Assembly (NCBI GenBank): GCA_027922465.2
Contig: BQMF02000470.1
Coordinates: forward strand, 248,001 to 312,000
Reading direction: 5' to 3'
Length of the DNA: 64,000 nucleotides
Source of the DNA: Turritopsis dohrnii
Lineage: Eukaryota > Cnidaria > Hydrozoa > Anthoathecata > Oceaniidae
Positions 33,085 through 42,824 of this stretch are shown here, piece after piece. Both the position numbers and the translations under genes were made by a program. Numbering within the stretch: position 1 is the stretch's first letter; each line of letters starts with the position of its first letter. A model generated the notes under the pieces. That model had not been told where the DNA came from. It made no database searches and saw only the letters and a program-made list of their open reading frames with translations.

Positions 33085-33150
33085 TTGCGATCATTTTTAT
33101 CAATCTTGATTGGAATAAGTACGCAAAACTCGCTGAAGGGCGTCAAATAA

Positions 33151-33372
33151 ATGAGCGACGACAAGAAGGTAGTAAAATCGAAGGACCCTGGAAGAGTGGC
33201 GAGTGGGAAGAAGTTAGCAGAGTGGAACCAAAATAATAAAAAGACAATGTTACAAGTACCTACGCAAGTACCTACGCAAGTACCTAGTCAAGTACCTATA
33301 CAAGTACCTACTAAGACCTATATGATTAGCAGTGGGGTTGTTAGTCTACTTCTACACACGATCTTCTACTAA
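33151..33372 (+). CDS. small basic Polinton protein with C-terminal hydrophobic segment
   Basis: 73 residues. The N-terminus is Lys-rich (KDPGRVASGKKLAEWNQNNKK), a V-P-T-Q-type pentapeptide (QVPTQVPTQVPSQVPIQVPT) is repeated, and a short hydrophobic C-terminus (MISSGVVSLLLHTIFY) could span or touch a membrane. Small basic proteins of this layout are common in Polintons. The role here is unknown; virion or DNA-binding is a guess. Confidence 0.5.
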   Translation: MSDDKKVVKSKDPGRVASGKKLAEWNQNNKKTMLQVPTQVPTQVPSQVPIQVPTKTYMISSGVVSLLLHTIFY

Positions 33373-33499
33373 GCCTTCCGCTGACACTGGCGTAAAGGTG
33401 CAAGCACAAAAACATGATCGTTTTGATTAATATAAATGGAGAAAGAATTCATGGATAGCATGTGGCAGACGGCACCTTTACTAGGTGGTGAGAACTACA

Positions 33500-34480
33500 A
33501 CAAAGCATAATCATAGAAAGCAAGCCTTTGAGGAAAACTTTAACAAACTCCTCGCGGAGAAACTGTTTCTTATACAAGATGCGCAGAAGTTGAAAGATCC
33601 ACAGAAAATCAGTACTACGTGGGTAAAGCACTACTAGAAAAGTGTGAGTCAACTGAACAACAAAGTTCTTGCCAGAACTGGCATGAAGCCCTCAAAGGCC
33701 ATTAAACTCGAGGAAGTTCTGTTAAAAGTTGAGTTTTACACTAAGGAAAAAACTGTACCTGAAGCGGGATTATACCGCTATTTGCTAGCACCGGGTGAGG
33801 AACATGACGAGACAAAACGACGCGCGACGGACAACAACTGGAGTCGGCAAACGTATCGGTTTACCCTATTACCCCGTTTTTAAGCCCATGGGCTTAAAAG
33901 CGGATTTTTAATGTTGAGTAAGTTTTTGTCTTTCAAAAAGTGGTCCGCATTTAAGCCCATGGGCTTAAATCAGTAGAAGTGGTTGACAGCCGACAAAAAA
34001 CAAGAGGAAATGGATTGGAAACCCCTGGACTATACAAAGTAAAGGGACCATATGTGTCCACAGAAAAAGGGCATTTACTAATTAAGGATTATTTAAGAAG
34101 GAACCCGTGTAAATTTGACTAATTTGTTTTAAAAAAAATGATGTACCTGAGAATGATTTTGTTTTTTCTCGAATGCTGAAAATGGGTCCGTATTTACGCC
34201 CATGTGCTTGAATCCGGATTTAAGCCCATGGGCGTAAATCTGAAGGGGGATTAAAAACGGGGTAATAGGGTACTAAGATATTGCAATACCCAGGTCAGCG
34301 TGTTTTGTACTACCTAGAAGATGGGCCGGAGAGAGCTTTTGTACGTGAAGAACTTATGGCTATTCCCGAGGATACGGAAGTACCTCCAGAATACGTCAAA
34401 AAGTGGAAGATGGGATTCAGCGTGTTCGATGATAAAGCTTGGTGTGATGCCTACAACGCGATTGCTGATCGTGTGCAAGA
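33500..34480 (+). pseudogene. Polinton rve-type integrase, C-terminal remnant split by a MITE
   Basis: The segment around 33515-33600 (FEENFNKLLAEKLFLIQDAQ) matches the helix that follows the catalytic Glu in this integrase family. It continues with LNNKVLARTGMKPSKAIKLE, then a beta-rich chromo-like tail on both sides of the MITE at 33864-34270 (RRATDNNWSRQTYR before; VLYYLEDGPERAFVREEL after). The frame is continuous if the MITE and one TA are ignored. The zinc-binding domain and the catalytic D and D are absent upstream, where a different small gene sits. A stop at about 33634 also interrupts. It cannot catalyse integration. Confidence 0.65.
33864..34270. mobile_element. 407-bp MITE with TA duplication in the integrase gene
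   Basis: Inverted ends CCCTATTACCCCGTTTTTAA / TTAAAAACGGGGTAATAGGG, flanked by TA at 33862-33863 and 34271-34272. The palindrome TTAAGCCCATGGGCTTAA and its variants occur four times inside, twice near each end. The CCCCGTTTT part of the terminus is shared with the element at 10397-11774. Confidence 0.88.
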
Positions 34481-34681
34481 GCTTATCTTCAATACCTTGA
34501 CAGGTACTGTGATAAGTATTACAGGCTGGATCAACCCAAAGCTCATTGTCTGGGATGGTGACATCAAAACAAAGTTTAAAGATGATGATGAACCACCATA
34601 TAACCAATCCTGCAAGGCAACTGGTGTGTTGAAGATCGGAAGCGTCACAGACCCATTATTATTGTTGCTTTATTTTACATC

Positions 34682-34690
<9 letters not shown>
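34480..34690 (+). pseudogene. coding tail after integrase, cut by LINE A
   Basis: The frame that carries the integrase tail runs on through SVFDDKAWCDAYNAIADRVQ and INPKLIVWDGDIKTKFKDDD to a poly(A) run at about 34686, where LINE A sequence starts. I do not recognise this extension; it may be a fused second gene whose 3' part was lost or displaced. Confidence 0.4.
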
Positions 34691-34714
<24 letters not shown>

Positions 34715-34867
34715 CACAAAGTATAAAATTAAGCAAAAAAGGAATAAATAAGTTAACCAAAAAATAAAAAGAAGCCAAGCTTAAGGCTGGCTTATTTACA
34801 TCGATGAAATATATTCATAGACTTAGCATAAGATGGGTCAGCTAGGCTCACTCAGAACAATACACTA

Positions 34868-37260
34868 TTACAGAAAACCCACCCCTATAACATATACCTT
34901 ACACAGTCGGCAGGGACATTTAATTGGTTTCCATAATCTAATAAGTTTTTTAAATTCTTCGATCGTATGTACACTTTTAATATTTCGGGGAAGCTCATCC
35001 CATAAGGTGGAACCTAGATTCGCTAACGTGCTTTCCCCGTAGCGTACTGTGGAACTTATAAGTCTAACGAAAACCCTCGTTTTTCTTAAATTTAGTCCAT
35101 TATTAAATCTTCGTACAAAAATAACTTCCAGTAAACTTGGACCCAAGTTTTGTTTAGCTATAAACATTTCAATCATCAATGTTTGCACATTTCTTTGATG
35201 GACTGTGAAAGAGCTATCTCTTAAAAGTAATTCTTCGAATGAGGCATCATAATCCTTATACAAGAGTCTCAGGGCCCTTTCATGAACTTTATTTATTTTA
35301 TTGTTCAGTTCTCGACTGTGGAACATCCATACCAAACTGCAATATTTAAATTGCGATTCAACAAAACTTTTTATTGTGCTTCTCAATTGGTCATGGGAGA
35401 GATAGTTGGCATATCGTGATATCGCCGTCAACTTTCTGTTTGCTTGTACACATACGTTAGTGACCTGATTGGTGAATTTTAGTTCCTTGTCGATAGTAAC
35501 TCCTAAAAGCTTGACACTATCACTTCCAGTGAGCTTTGAGGAACCAATTTTAGCTGAGACTGGTTCTGTTCTATTACCAACAATTAATAAACTGCACTTA
35601 TCAGTGTTTAGTTTCAAATAATTTAATTCAAACCATTCTAACGCAATGAGAGAGTCCATCTCTAAACTTTTTATTAGGTTTTCTATGCTCATGTCACACG
35701 TGTGTGTCTTTTTTTCAAGTAGCTATCAATCATCCTTAAAGCATTTATGCTAAAACCATACGCATGTAGTTTTGCAATAATTAGGTCATGGTTTATACAA
35801 TCAAATGCTTTACTAAAGTCCATAAGTAAGGCCCCAGCGAAATTCTTTTTATCCAAAGATTTTTTTCCACTTTTCTATCAGCGCTATCAGAGCATGCTGG
35901 GTGTTGTAACCTTTTCGAAACCCACATAGGTATTTGGAAAGATACGTTTAATGTAAGTGCTTATTTGTGCTTGCATAAGCCTTTCAAAAATTTTGGAGAC
36001 AGTGGGTAAAACACTGACCGGTCTATAGTTATCAATGCATGTGGCATTGTCCTTCTTAAAAACGGGTGTTACATCAGCACATTTAAGCTCGTCCGGAAAG
36101 GTTCCTGCAGCTAAGTTTTCATTAAAAATAGTTGTAAGAATATCACTACATACATTCGAAGATACTTTTAAAATTTTTGCTGGGATATTTCCAGTAGTTG
36201 TTGCTTTTTTAGTATTTAGCTTTTTAATTTGCGACTCCATCTGTAAATAATCCACGGCTTTGAATTCAAATATTTCGCCTTCGGAAACAATTTGTTTTAT
36301 TTTCAGAATACTAGGATGATTTTTAAATTGCTCAATTGCTTTTTCTATAGGGTCGTGCAGATGGCCAGCATCTACAAGGACCTCCTTAGGTTCCTTTATA
36401 TTCAACTTTTTCACAGCATCCATAAAAAAATCATTAAATTTACCTGCAAGTTCCTTTTCATCAGACACTATATTATTATCCTGAACAAGAGTAATTTTGG
36501 ATTTTATTTGAGATTTTACAGATACAGCTGGTTTCATAACTTTCCAAAAAGTTTTATTTGCAAGCATATCTTTCATATTTAGAGATTGATAAAAATTTTT
36601 TTTCTCACGTTTATACATCCTATTCACGTAATTCTTTTGCTTTTTAAAAGCTCGAAGGTCTGTCATGGACTTGCTTTTCTGATATTTAGTCGCTAACTCA
36701 GATCTTTTCATCATTGCCTTCTTAAGAGTTTTATTCATATAAGGTGCATTATTTGCCCTAATAGTTTTGTATTTTAAGGGAGCATGTTTATCCAAAACAG
36801 TTAGAAATTTCTCCTCAAACTTTCCATAACTGACTTCCCTGTCATTCAGTTTATCCTTTAGATCACTTTTGAAACTATCAGGCACAAAGTTTTTGTAATT
36901 CCTATACGTTATTACTTTCGGTTTAGGTTTTTCATAGGTAAATCTAAAAGAAGTTATAACAAGTTTATGGAAGTCTGAAATCCCATTGGAAAATGTTCGA
37001 GTATTTTGGAAACTTCTATTCATATTTGTTAGAATGAGATCAATACAACTAGGATTTTCTAAACTTTTAAAACATGTTTTATCTTTCACTAGATTTTTCA
37101 GCTCATAGTTTTCAAGAAATTCATGCATCTCAGGGTTTGTTTCTTCAGCATTAAAATCACCAATTAACAGATACTTGTGGCAAGGAAGGAAGAAAAACAA
37201 AAAAAGACAAATGCCAACGACACATCCAAGATTTATTTGCGACGTTTCGAGCGTCCACAA
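34868..37260 (-). pseudogene. LINE A ORF2: endonuclease C-terminus and reverse transcriptase
   Basis: From 37160: LLIGDFNAEE and GISDFHKLVI (endonuclease), a long linker, then RT motifs KKDNATCIDNYRPVSVLPTV and SKIFERLMQAQIS near 36040-35950. Around 35700-35890 frames are broken, and an internal deletion has removed the palm segment that should hold the G-V-P-Q-G-S and F-A-D-D boxes. The sequence jumps from the fingers region straight to MSIENLIKSLEMDSLIAL. The thumb/C-terminal part (LLGVTIDKEL, FKYCSLVWMFHSRELNNKIN) is well kept. Not catalytic. Confidence 0.85.
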
Positions 37261-37280
37261 CGCTCATCTTCAAGCTTACA
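37236..37280 (-). ncRNA. hammerhead-ribozyme-like motif, left arm
   Basis: On the minus strand: GATGA, a 5-bp stem GAGCG/CGCTC with loop TTGTGGA, then GAAAC-GTC. These match the G5-A9 side, stem II and GAAA side of a hammerhead core. The bases expected as C3-U4 read AA, so activity is uncertain. Confidence 0.45.
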
Positions 37281-37426
37281 ACATTACTACAAAATTCGTA
37301 TTTTATATAAAAAATATAATCTATTCAACTGGGAAATCTTTACAAAAACGTAACTAGGCGACAAAATTAGTTGTATAAGAGAAGTGGAGCAGAACGAATA
37401 GTCTTATTGAGTACCGGGTTGTCTCG

Positions 37427-38071
37427 TTAAATAAGAAGAGACTCTTTAAGTTCTAGTAGAAAAGAATTGTCAGCATGAGCAAGAATACTAAAATCATCAA
37501 AACTGACTGTGTGACCGGTAGACGAAACATGTTCACGGATGGCTGTAAGGCTACCACTGGAAGAAACTTTGCCTGTTAATGGAGAAACGCCCAAGTGTTC
37601 ACTCATTCTGACTTTAAAATGGCGCTTAGTTTGGCCAATATAGGATGCATTGCAGCAACCACACGAAAAACGGTAAACAATGCCAGAAATGAGGTCCCGA
37701 CAAGGACGATCTTTAAACTTGAAAAAACTATAAAGTCTACATGTAGATTTGAAAACAACATTTAACTTACAGTAAGGCAAGTTTTTCTTAACAATTTTGA
37801 AAAGTCTAGTTTTAACTTGGTGGGAAACACTACCTAAGTAAGGAAGAATAAGCAAGAGCTCCTTCTTCTTTACAGTATTAATCTCCGTTCTGTCAGTGTG
37901 TGACTTGTCTAAGAAAGTTTTTATGCAACGGTCAATGAAAGAAATAGGATAACTATTCTTTTTGAATATGTCCTTAATTTTACAAAGTTCTAAGTGAAAA
38001 TTAGAGTAGCTGGAGCATAAGCGAAAACATCTACGAATAATAGTGTAAATCATGCCAAACTTAAAGGGCAT
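37427..38071 (-). pseudogene. Penelope-like element: RT C-terminus and GIY-YIG endonuclease
   Basis: About 214 residues. The N-terminal part is the tail of RT and linker (FIDRCIKTFLDK, YLGSVSHQVKTRLFKI). The GIY-YIG domain follows: GIVYRFSCGCCNASYIGQTK, HFKVRMSEHLGVSPLTG, a His-containing region (AIREHVSSTGHTVSFDDF) and the Glu in LLELKESLLI. The frame stops at 37427 but homologous wording continues into the arm. RT catalytic motifs are absent because of truncation. Confidence 0.85.
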
Positions 38072-38276
38072 GGGAATGAAACTATCAAAGTGAGTGTAAA
38101 CACCACTAAAAGTGGTTAAAAGTTTTACGAGACAACCCGGTACTCAATAAGACTATTCGTTCTGCTCCACTTCTCTTATACAACTAATTTTGTCGCCTAG
38201 TTACGTTTTTGTAAAGATTTCCCAGTTGAATAGATTATATTTTTTATATAAAATACGAATTTTGTAGTAATGTTGT

Positions 38277-38320
38277 AAGCTTGAAGATGAGCGTTGTGGA
38301 CGCTCGAAACGTCGCAAATA
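38277..38320 (+). ncRNA. hammerhead-ribozyme-like motif, right arm
   Basis: Plus-strand copy of the motif in the other arm: GAAGATGAGCG-TTGTGGA-CGCTCGAAACGTCGC. Same stem II and the same departure from consensus upstream of GATGA. Confidence 0.45.
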
Positions 38321-38403
38321 AATCTTGGATGTGTCGTTGGCTTTTTTTGTTTTTTTTCCTTCCTTGCCACAAGAACTTTATTTATACGTTGGTTACAAAT
38401 ATC

Positions 38404-38975
38404 ATTAACAGATACTTGTCATATTTACTAACATAAATATCTAGTCCTTTGCTTATATCAAATAAAAATTCCTTAATGTGTTGCCTCTGAGGATTGTAAC
38501 CCCCAACTAGAAGCCAGTTGAAATTCTTAAAATGTAATTCAACAAAAATAGCCTCCGAGGATATCTTATGGCTTGTCAAATTTTTACTTGCAATGTGATC
38601 TCTAACGTAGATTAAAATGCCACCACCCTGTCTGTCTCTGTCAAGCCTATAGGGCTCTGAAAAACGCTCAATGACAAACTGTTTAGTTGAAAAAGTTTCA
38701 TCAATCCTAGTTTCTGTAAGAACTAGTACATCAACTGCATCTATAATGTTCAACTTCAAGTCATCAAATTTATTGGGTAAGGAATTTATGTTCAAAGTAG
38801 CTACTTTGACATGTTTAAAGTTTTTTACATTGTATTTCTTAAGATTACTTATTAAATCGTCATTTTCGTCACCACTTGGTAGATTTTCATTTAGTCCAGA
38901 GTCACATGAAATGGTGACACTAATATCATCAGAGCAAGTTGCTTCATCTGCTCCACCGTATTCATATACTAACAT
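38404..38975 (-). pseudogene. LINE A ORF2: apurinic-like endonuclease N-terminus
   Basis: VATLNINSLPNKFDDLKLNI (N motif), VLVLTETRIDE (catalytic Glu), FVELHFKNFNWLLVGGYNP and the start of the strand leading to IGDFN, where the Penelope-like element enters. An acidic N-terminal extension precedes the domain. Nearly intact up to the insertion. Confidence 0.85.
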
Positions 38976-38999
38976 AGGTGTTACTGCGATAAGATCTAG

Positions 39000-40199
39000 T
39001 CAATTAGCAAAAATATCTAAATAGGGATTGTAAGATTCCACACAATATAAAATATTATTAGCCAGCTTCTCCCTCCCATTCCTATTGAGATGCAGACCAT
39101 CGTATGCTAAGTCTCCTACATAAATATTGTCATTATCTACAAAATTAAAATCATGATCAGCACACAAAGATTTTAACAAAGAATTTAGTTGAAAAGTAAT
39201 ATCACGATAAAATTTGTTTCTGCGGTTGACTACCCTTAAAATAAAAACATTTTTTACCCCTTTATTCTTTGCATTTTATCCGATCTCCATCAGCGTTTCT
39301 CCAACTTCCTTAACTGCCACACTTGTTTTCGTCAAATCATTTGTGCCACACATAACGATAATCGAATCTAAACCTTCATTTTCCAGAGCATATTGAGTGT
39401 AGTGCTGTACTTGTTTTGAATTTGCGCCAGGAAATTTGAACAACTTGATTTCATCCTTACCACAATCTATTTGGGAGTTAAGATAACGATTGCTTAATCC
39501 ATTGGTCATAGAGTCCAAAATAATACCAACTTTTCTAACTGGGTTAGTTACATCGCTGTATAATTTCATACCAGGTTTTACGACTTCCTTCTCTCTATCA
39601 ACATATAATCCATTATTATCATTATTTTCAACAGATAATGTTTCAAACCGATTGTGTAGTTCGATATCTGTGTGCACGTGTGAATGTAATGACCCATTAT
39701 TATGTGTTGCATTTTCTATGTCATATGTCCTTAGGGGTTGCTTTTCTGTGGTGAAATTAGTTTCAAATTTAGATGTGACGTCATGAGAGATTTCACCGCT
39801 CGTCACGCAACAGATACTTTTGTTTTTTAATAGTTGAAGTAATTTTAAGTTTTCGCCCTTTGTTCTGTCCATTTCTTCCCTCAATATTGAGATTATCGTG
39901 TTTTTACTGTCGATCTCCTCTTTAAGCTTATTGATTTCTTTACGTTCATGATTCTGCATTGAAGTGAAAGCATCAGCCTTAGCGTTTAGGGCAGTCAGGG
40001 AATCAAATACATATTTCTTGAACTCAATAAAATCGTCTTCATAGAAATTCTTCTCAGAATTCTCAGCATTGGCTTGGACCATTATGTTGTTTTCCTCATC
40101 AATAAAACTCCCGTTCTCCTCGTTAATACGTAGAGTTGCCTTACCGTTATAGTTTGACGTTAACAGAGTTCGGTTAACTATGAGCTCCGTGAGTTGCAT
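39000..40199 (-). pseudogene. LINE A ORF1: coiled coil and SGNH/GDSL hydrolase
   Basis: From 40199 an N-terminal region leads to a coiled coil (NKLKEEIDSKNTIISILREE...KLLQLLKNK, near 39830-39950). Then the esterase-like domain: VGIILDSMTNGL (nucleophile-strand position), IIVMCGTNDL (GxND block, near 39350) and, after a frameshift at about 39275, LAYDGLHLNRNGREKLANNI with the Asp-His pair near 39080-39110. SGNH ORF1 proteins are typical of CR1-type LINEs and are thought to act on RNP or membrane; the exact role is unsettled. Confidence 0.82.
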
Positions 40200-40205
40200 T
40201 CTTAC

Positions 40206-40560
40206 TAATAATATAATAATAATAATAATAACCGATTTATTTCTAGCTCCATTTTGCTACATGGTTCTTCTCCTAGAAATTTGTATGTGGTGTGTATGTT
40301 AAATGTATTTACAAACTTTTTTTTTTTTTTATAAAAAATATCTATAAAGTACTTGCAATTGCTTTGTCCATTAGGTATGTAAACGTTTTCGTTTTAAAAC
40401 TGTGCAAACTTTCTGATTCACGAATTGGTTTCGGCAAACTGTTAAAAGTTTGAGCGACGGTATTACTGTAGGAATTGATGACATTGCTTCGTTGAATCAT
40501 AGGGCCGATGTTTTTACGATTACTTCTGAGAGCCCTTGTATCCTTTGCAAGGATACCCTT
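40206..40560 (-). mobile_element. LINE B 3' fragment with (TAA)n tail
   Basis: The minus strand encodes a LINE RT C-terminus (RSNRKNIGPMIQRSNVINSY then FNSLPKPIRESESLHSFKTK) ending near 40350. A short 3' UTR and an ATT microsatellite (TAA on the plus strand at 40206-40232) follow. It is heavily 5'-truncated. LINE A abuts the microsatellite. Confidence 0.75.
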
Positions 40561-40896
40561 TGTATCCTTTGTACTTCATCTTCTTTCTGGCTCTCATCTT
40601 TCAACAGATCTTCCACAACGCTATCAATGTCACATCCTTTCTTAGCATGCTTTCTACATTTTATCTTCCTGATGATGTCTTTATGTAGTGTTTCTTTGTT
40701 TGAAATATTAATATTATCCGGCATTTCAACCACTTCTGTTACTTTTCGATACCATTCTCATTCCCATAACCACTACCTCCAAGTCCATTTGAAAGAGTGC
40801 AAGTACCATCAAATGGATATGTATGAGAGCCTCCTCACCAGCAGTGATGGCAATGAGTAGAGACTTCAAAGTTAATGTTCTAACTTTGAAAAGAAA
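40561..40896 (-). other. unclear Polinton segment
   Basis: A 78-residue frame at 40497-40733 (-) has a basic/acidic helical stretch (MVEMPDNINISNKETLHKDI) with no recognised motif; its 3' end lies in LINE B. Whether it is an element gene cut by the LINE cannot be decided. Confidence 0.3.
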
Positions 40897-41199
40897 ATGG
40901 ATACACTGAAACAACTAAGGTTGAAAGCGAAAGAAGAAGGTCTTCGAGGCTATTCTATGATGAACCTAAATGAACTTAGGAAGGTCTTGAGTGGCGGAAT
41001 AAGGTACAAGCGGAACCAGCGCTCTATAGTAGTGCAGACAGAGTTCCCCGAGTGTCAACATTGTGCACTGAATACACTTTTTTGTAATCTCTCGAAGCTG
41101 GAAGCATCAAGACAAATTTATACATCACCAGAAGGTGAGGAGATTGATGTTAAAACGGGAGAGGTCGTAGGATATGAGGTTGGCTGTAGCAAGTACTAG
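40897..41199 (+). CDS. Polinton small protein: SAP/LEM-like N-terminus plus Cys pair
   Basis: 100 residues. Residues 3-32 (TLKQLRLKAKEEGLRGYSMM then NLNELRKVL) have the same helix-turn-helix wording as the N-terminus of the polymerase ORF, suggesting SAP/LEM-type DNA binding. A C-x2-C...C cluster (CQHCALNTLFC) follows, then a short beta-like tail. Intact, with a perfect hairpin immediately after the stop. Function unknown; DNA packaging or replication accessory is an inference. Confidence 0.6.
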   Translation: MDTLKQLRLKAKEEGLRGYSMMNLNELRKVLSGGIRYKRNQRSIVVQTEFPECQHCALNTLFCNLSKLEASRQIYTSPEGEEIDVKTGEVVGYEVGCSKY

Positions 41200-41201
41200 T
41201 T

Positions 41202-41225
41202 CAAGTAAGTGTCTCCACTTACTTG
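41202..41225. terminator. perfect stem-loop right after stop codon
   Basis: CAAGTAAGTG-TCTC-CACTTACTTG: a 10-bp perfect stem with a 4-nt loop, starting 3 nt after the TAG of the gene at 40897-41199. Confidence 0.55.
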
Positions 41226-41266
41226 GCGTCCAACGTTGAGAGTTTTTTTCTATAAATAGAAAAAAG

Positions 41267-41708
41267 ATGAATTTGTCTTTGTTTAACGGATTATCAACTA
41301 TTGAAGTACTTTTTGATGGACAAAGCCAACCATTCATTCACAGAGCAAAATTCGGTAGGTTCTTAGGATTTAAGCGCATAGATACTCGAACAACGCTACG
41401 TACCACATCGAAAACCGATCGACAACATTGTTTGTGTTGTGGAGACACGGAACACTACTTCAACGCATCCGTACTACATGATACGATGTCAGCGAAAGCA
41501 ACTTAGGCAGAGATTGAATCTACTGCGGATCAAGTACCCTGAGATGGAAGAACTCGGTAAATGCGAAGACGCCAACGCCGTACACGCATGGCACTGGTTC
41601 CGAGAAGATGTTCTGGGTAGGGAGAATTTCTACAAAAACCATTTCACTCTACCCGATGTTGATACACGGGAATTGTTCGCGGGTATGTTCGATATCGACA
41701 TGACATAG
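41267..41708 (+). pseudogene. BRO-N/KilA-N-like Polinton protein, one frameshift
   Basis: The first frame (41267-41506) begins STIEVLFDGQSQPFIHRAKFGRFLGFKRID, which has the strand-helix wording of viral BRO-N/antirepressor domains, and contains a C-x2-C (CLCCGDTEHYF). The second frame (from about 41500) continues RLRIKYPEMEELGKCED-type sequence through HAWHWFREDVLGRENFYKNHF to an acidic end (FDIDMT). The frames overlap by tens of bases, so one indel near 41450-41500 explains the split. BRO-type proteins bind DNA and are spread among large DNA viruses and their parasites. The assignment rests on pattern only. Confidence 0.4.
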
Positions 41709-41744
41709 ATACTATGAAGCGCGAAATCAGAACTTGAAGAGGGG

Positions 41745-41856
41745 TACCAACCGTTGGTACTCCTTGGGAGACATCGTTTTGCAGCTTTACCAAGGGGGTC
41801 CAACCGTTGGACCTCCTTGGGAGATGTCGTTTTGTAGCTTTACCAAGCTACAAAAC
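41745..41856. terminator. palindrome-rich spacer between convergent genes
   Basis: Contains GTACCAACCGTTGGTAC, GTCCAACCGTTGGAC and the 12-bp perfect hairpin GTTTTGTAGCTT-TACC-AAGCTACAAAAC (41829-41856). A unit of about 50 bp (CCTTGGGAGA..TCGTTTTG.AGCTTTACCAAG) is duplicated. It lies between the plus gene ending at 41708 and the minus gene ending at 41915. Confidence 0.5.
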
Positions 41857-41914
41857 ATAAGGAGGAGGTGTCTCATACATCATATAGCAGGTGCACTCGG
41901 GGTATCTGAACTGC

Positions 41915-42793
41915 TCACGAGCTTTTTGCGATTTCTTTACGACCTTCTTTCCTTCCACGTTCCAAAAGCTCTTCCTTCTGATGTTCATAAAGCTGTTTGA
42001 TCACCTTCCTAGACCGTTTTCGCAGATCTAGCTTCGTATCTTCGTAACGCCGTTTCTCAACTATAATTTGAGTATATTCAGGATGATCGATGGTACCGTC
42101 TTCGTAGACCTTTGATATTAGCACACGCAGGCTGTCTAGTGCGGTCTGTGCAGCCCATGCGATATCATGATTTTTCTGTCTTTTTACATTGAAAATAGAG
42201 CCACTTTTTTGAATGACTATCGTTATTACACCCATAACAAGAGCTGTCACACACAGAGCGATGCTCATCGAAGTATCCATTCCTGATACCAAGCAAGTAA
42301 TCTCACCACCAGAGAGTACAATATTCACCGCGATCAGAACGTAAGATATATATTTCGCAACTGTTGAGTAGTATGAAAATTTGCGCTCTAAAAATGTTCG
42401 GTATTCTAGTTCCTGAGATAGGTATGCTTCCGTCTCTTTAACTGTTTGAACTCTGAAGTTTTGTACGTGTCTACCCTCCTCAAGGTCTGATAAAACAGGA
42501 TATAGCTTCTCCGTATTTGAAGACGACGAGCATATTGATAGCTTCAGGAAATCAACTTTCCTGCCTTCATCGTCGGTAACGTAAAAATTCAACGTTCGCG
42601 TTGAGGACCTCAATTTGTTGGTGAACATAGGGTGTTCATAGTGATACGACATGATGTCGCCATACTCGTACTCTGGCTTCTGAAGTCTAAAAATGTGTAA
42701 GATTTTCGTAATTGCACTGTTCAGTAGAATATAGCTGTTTTCGAATTCCTCACAGTACAGCCGTATAGACTTGAACGGAGAAAAGTTTGGCAC
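41915..42793 (-). pseudogene. Polinton penton-like C-terminus fused to a two-TM protein
   Basis: 292 residues in one frame. Residues about 5-110 (FKSIRLYCEEFENSYILLNS ... TLNFYVTDDEGRKVDFLKL) read like the second half of a single-jelly-roll minor capsid (penton) protein, continuing the frame at 42825-43199. Residues from about 130 are different in character: a helix, two hydrophobic segments (AKYISYVLIAVNIVLSGGEI and SMSIALCVTALVMGVITIVI), then a charged helix and a Lys/Arg/Glu-rich C-terminus. The fusion may be natural or the product of a deletion near residue 115. Both identifications are by pattern. Confidence 0.45.
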
Positions 42794-42824
42794 CGATCTA
42801 TATTCACCTTGAGTATACTTCTTC

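Larger units (their letters stand above)
37179..38403 (-). mobile_element. Penelope-like element fragment with inverted terminal arms
   Basis: Flanked by the 16-bp TSD ATTAACAGATACTTGT (37163-37178 and 38404-38419). About 220-250 bp at each side (37179-37432 and about 38117-38383) are near-perfect inverted repeats, the inverted pLTR layout known for Penelope-like elements. Between them is only the 3' part of the coding region (GIY-YIG endonuclease), so it is 5'-truncated. It splits the endonuclease domain of LINE A. Confidence 0.85.
34690..40205 (-). mobile_element. CR1/L2-like LINE (LINE A) inserted in the Polinton
   Basis: Minus-strand non-LTR retrotransposon with an SGNH-hydrolase ORF1 (40199-about 39000) and an endonuclease/RT ORF2 (38975-34868). 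ORF2 is interrupted by a Penelope-like element (37179-38403). The low-coordinate end is next to a run of about 28 A residues on the plus strand; the high-coordinate end abuts the (TAA)n tail of LINE B. Exact ends and TSD could not be fixed. Confidence 0.8.

Noticed and set aside
35887..40199. LINE A genes as Polinton genes
   Set aside because: RT, endonuclease and SGNH ORF1 are LINE proteins on the minus strand; they interrupt the Polinton gene order.
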